A stretch of 5,160 bases of DNA from the NCBI GenBank assembly GCA_016784285.1, contig JADHUX010000039.1:1-5160 (forward strand), given 5' to 3'. Below, in pieces: positions 4,712 to 5,160 of the stretch; position 1 is the stretch's first letter; each line of letters opens with the position of its first letter. The DNA comes from Parcubacteria group bacterium. Lineage in GTDB: Bacteria; Patescibacteriota; Minisyncoccia; Phycocordibacterales; UBA2163. The notes beneath the pieces are model-generated. The model worked only from the letters and a program-made list of their open reading frames with translations. It was not told where the DNA came from and ran no database searches. The position numbers and the translations under genes are program-made.

Positions 4712-4728
4712 GAGCTTTATAATAGCTC
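4712..4728. other. Short hairpin before the 55-aa gene
   Basis: GAGCT (4712-4716) and AGCTC (4724-4728) pair around a 7-nt TTATAAT loop, 14 nt upstream of ATG 4697. It abuts stem-loop B. Its role is unknown; it may affect access of ribosomes. Confidence 0.4.
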
Positions 4729-4767
4729 TTAGTTGTAAGCACTTGTTGCCAAATGCTTACTGCTAAG
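4728..4767 (-). other. Intergenic stem-loop B
   Basis: GTAAGCA (4735-4741) and TGCTTAC (4754-4760) form a perfect 7-bp stem, extended across a 2x2 internal loop by CTTAG/CTAAG (4728-4732 with 4763-4767). It begins 5 nt after the stop codon of the 57-aa gene. It is related in sequence words, though rearranged, to stem-loop A. No U tract, so a processing or stability element is as likely as a terminator. Confidence 0.6.
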
Positions 4768-4771
4768 GGTA

Positions 4772-4945
4772 TTATTCAGTTATTTTTGTTAATTCGTTTG
4801 GTTGTATAAATGTTTCATTTTCATTATTACTATATATCTTGAAATTATCAAAATATATAGTATTTCCCTCTTTGTCTAAAAGCTCTAAAAATACATTTTC
4901 TTTATTATGCTTTTTTAGTTCTTTAATTAAATCTACTGTTGTCAT
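4772..4945 (-). CDS. Small uncharacterised phage-type protein, 57 aa
   Basis: ATG at 4945, TAA at 4774-4772, 57 residues. [20 protein letters not shown] is followed by ELLDKEGNTIYFDNFKIYSN and ends NELTKITE. I recall small phage proteins beginning with a helix (T-V-x-x-L-I-x-x-L) and then beta strands around a DxxGN turn, but no function is established. IKELKKHN is shared, also nearly at the nucleotide level, with the 51-aa protein at 285-440. The long structured RNA at 4954-5052 ends only 8 nt before this start, so its translation is likely to depend on that fold. No Shine-Dalgarno is present. Confidence 0.7.
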   Translation of the reverse strand: MTTVDLIKELKKHNKENVFLELLDKEGNTIYFDNFKIYSNNENETFIQPNELTKITE

Positions 4946-4953
4946 ATGTTTAT

Positions 4954-5052
4954 TAATTACTTATAAGGTGATAACCAACAGCCGACTCGAACGGCGTATT
5001 TCCGCAACACTACCTATGTTTACGAAGTTGACCACCACCTTACAAATAACTA
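4954..5052 (-). ncRNA. Structured RNA: 26-bp helix closing two hairpins with tRNA-like loops
   Basis: On the minus strand 5052-5027 pairs without interruption with 4979-4954: 26 pairs, 19 Watson-Crick and 7 G-U. On the plus strand these seven would be A-C mismatches, so the RNA is read from the minus strand, like the genes. Inside are P2 (TTCG/CGGA then AACA/TGTT, loop UAGGUAG, 5026-5001) and P3 (GCCG/CGGC, loop UUCGAGU, 4995-4981). UUCGAGU matches the tRNA T-loop pattern and UAGGUAG resembles a D-loop with its GG pair. The inner part is about 62 nt and lacks an anticodon arm, so it is not a standard tRNA. A cis-regulatory leader for the 57-aa gene is the best guess. Confidence 0.7.
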
Positions 5053-5055
5053 TTC

Positions 5056-5097
5056 TTACAACCTATCTAAGATAAGTTTTGCTGTTGATGTTTCCAT
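5056..5097 (-). CDS. Possible 13-aa leader peptide
   Basis: ATG 5097 to TAA 5058-5056 encodes METSTAKLILDRL. The start follows the repeated leader TTAACTAATAATAAT, the same sequence that precedes the transglycosylase start. The stop lies 3 nt before the first pair of the 26-bp helix at 5052, so a ribosome on this ORF would reach into the helix. That layout suits a translation-sensing attenuator. It could also be the beginning of a gene that was disrupted or replaced by the RNA element. Reading the other frames gives no continuation. Confidence 0.45.
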   Translation of the reverse strand: METSTAKLILDRL

Positions 5098-5100
5098 ATT

Positions 5101-5121
5101 ATTATTAGTTAATTAATCTTG
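5101..5121. repeat. Leader repeat, copy 2
   Basis: ATTATTAGTTAATTAATCTTG (plus strand) just upstream of the 13-codon ORF. It is the same as the copy at 4471-4490 except for one extra base. Both copies lie immediately before an ATG on the minus strand. Confidence 0.75.
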
Positions 5122-5125
5122 TCTT

Positions 5126-5131
5126 ATCTTA
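5126..5131 (-). promoter_or_regulatory. Extended -10 candidate for the right-hand genes
   Basis: Minus-strand TAAGAT preceded by TGG, close to the TGATAAGAT of the ERF-operon promoter. A start near 5119 would leave a 22-nt leader before ATG 5097. No good -35 is present at 16-18 bp, so this remains tentative. Confidence 0.35.
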
Positions 5132-5160
5132 CCATAGGCAAGGAAACAAGCATTTGCCCC

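Noticed and set aside
4698..4742. N-terminal extension of the 55-aa protein
   Set aside because: The extra codons overlap a hairpin and stem-loop B, and the downstream ATG has the typical AT-rich leader.
4954..5052. Ordinary tRNA gene
   Set aside because: A T-loop-like hairpin is present, but the inner 62 nt cannot form an anticodon arm with a proper 7-nt loop and T33, and no canonical D stem is present.
4954..5052. Transposon terminal inverted repeats or MITE
   Set aside because: All differences between the arms are transitions that give G-U pairs on one strand, which suits RNA; no target duplication is visible around the ends.
4839..5075. 78-codon plus-strand ORF
   Set aside because: Antisense to the 57-aa gene and the structured RNA; low-complexity Ser/Leu/Thr composition and no Shine-Dalgarno.

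Overview
The window looks like part of an AT-rich mobile element, most likely a temperate phage or prophage. All convincing genes lie on the minus strand, so the reading order is from the right edge to the left edge. Genes are small and tightly packed, with ATGA overlaps at 2191-2194 and 3082-3085 and TAATATG junctions at 1340-1346 and 281-287. TGA is used as a stop, so the code is standard in that respect. The promoters are of sigma-70 type, but minus-strand starts lack a Shine-Dalgarno sequence and are preceded by AT-rich leaders. This combination argues against a typical Firmicutes host and against Bacteroidetes. A Patescibacteria (CPR)-type host is possible, but I cannot establish it from this sequence.

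Right part (5160 to 3994): a 13-codon leader ORF, then a 99-nt element that folds on the minus strand as a 26-bp helix closing two small hairpins. One loop resembles a tRNA T-loop and the other a D-loop. Next come two small unknown proteins (57 and 55 aa), separated by related stem-loops, and a membrane-anchored lytic transglycosylase-like protein.

Middle part (3993 to 2641): a regulatory region with paired TTTTACA-N2-TGTAAAA palindromes, a strong extended -10 promoter and a 17-bp leader hairpin. It drives a phage replication-initiator-like protein, an unknown 102-aa protein and a 55-aa protein. An approximately 140-nt gene-free stretch follows.

Left part (2500 to 1): a second sigma-70 promoter drives a recombination operon. 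It encodes a small zinc-binding protein, an ERF-family single-strand annealing protein, a 54-aa unknown, a small protein with an SSB-like DQIPF tail, and a helix-turn-helix/double zinc-ribbon protein. After about 225 nt of dense hairpins come a 51-aa protein and a pentapeptide-repeat protein that runs off the left edge.

The genes fit a replication and homologous-recombination module: an initiator opens the origin, the ERF protein anneals single strands, and the SSB-tailed protein may coat DNA or recruit partners. The most unusual content is between the genes. Long stems occur there whose imperfect pairs are mostly G-U on the minus strand, which suggests function as RNA.
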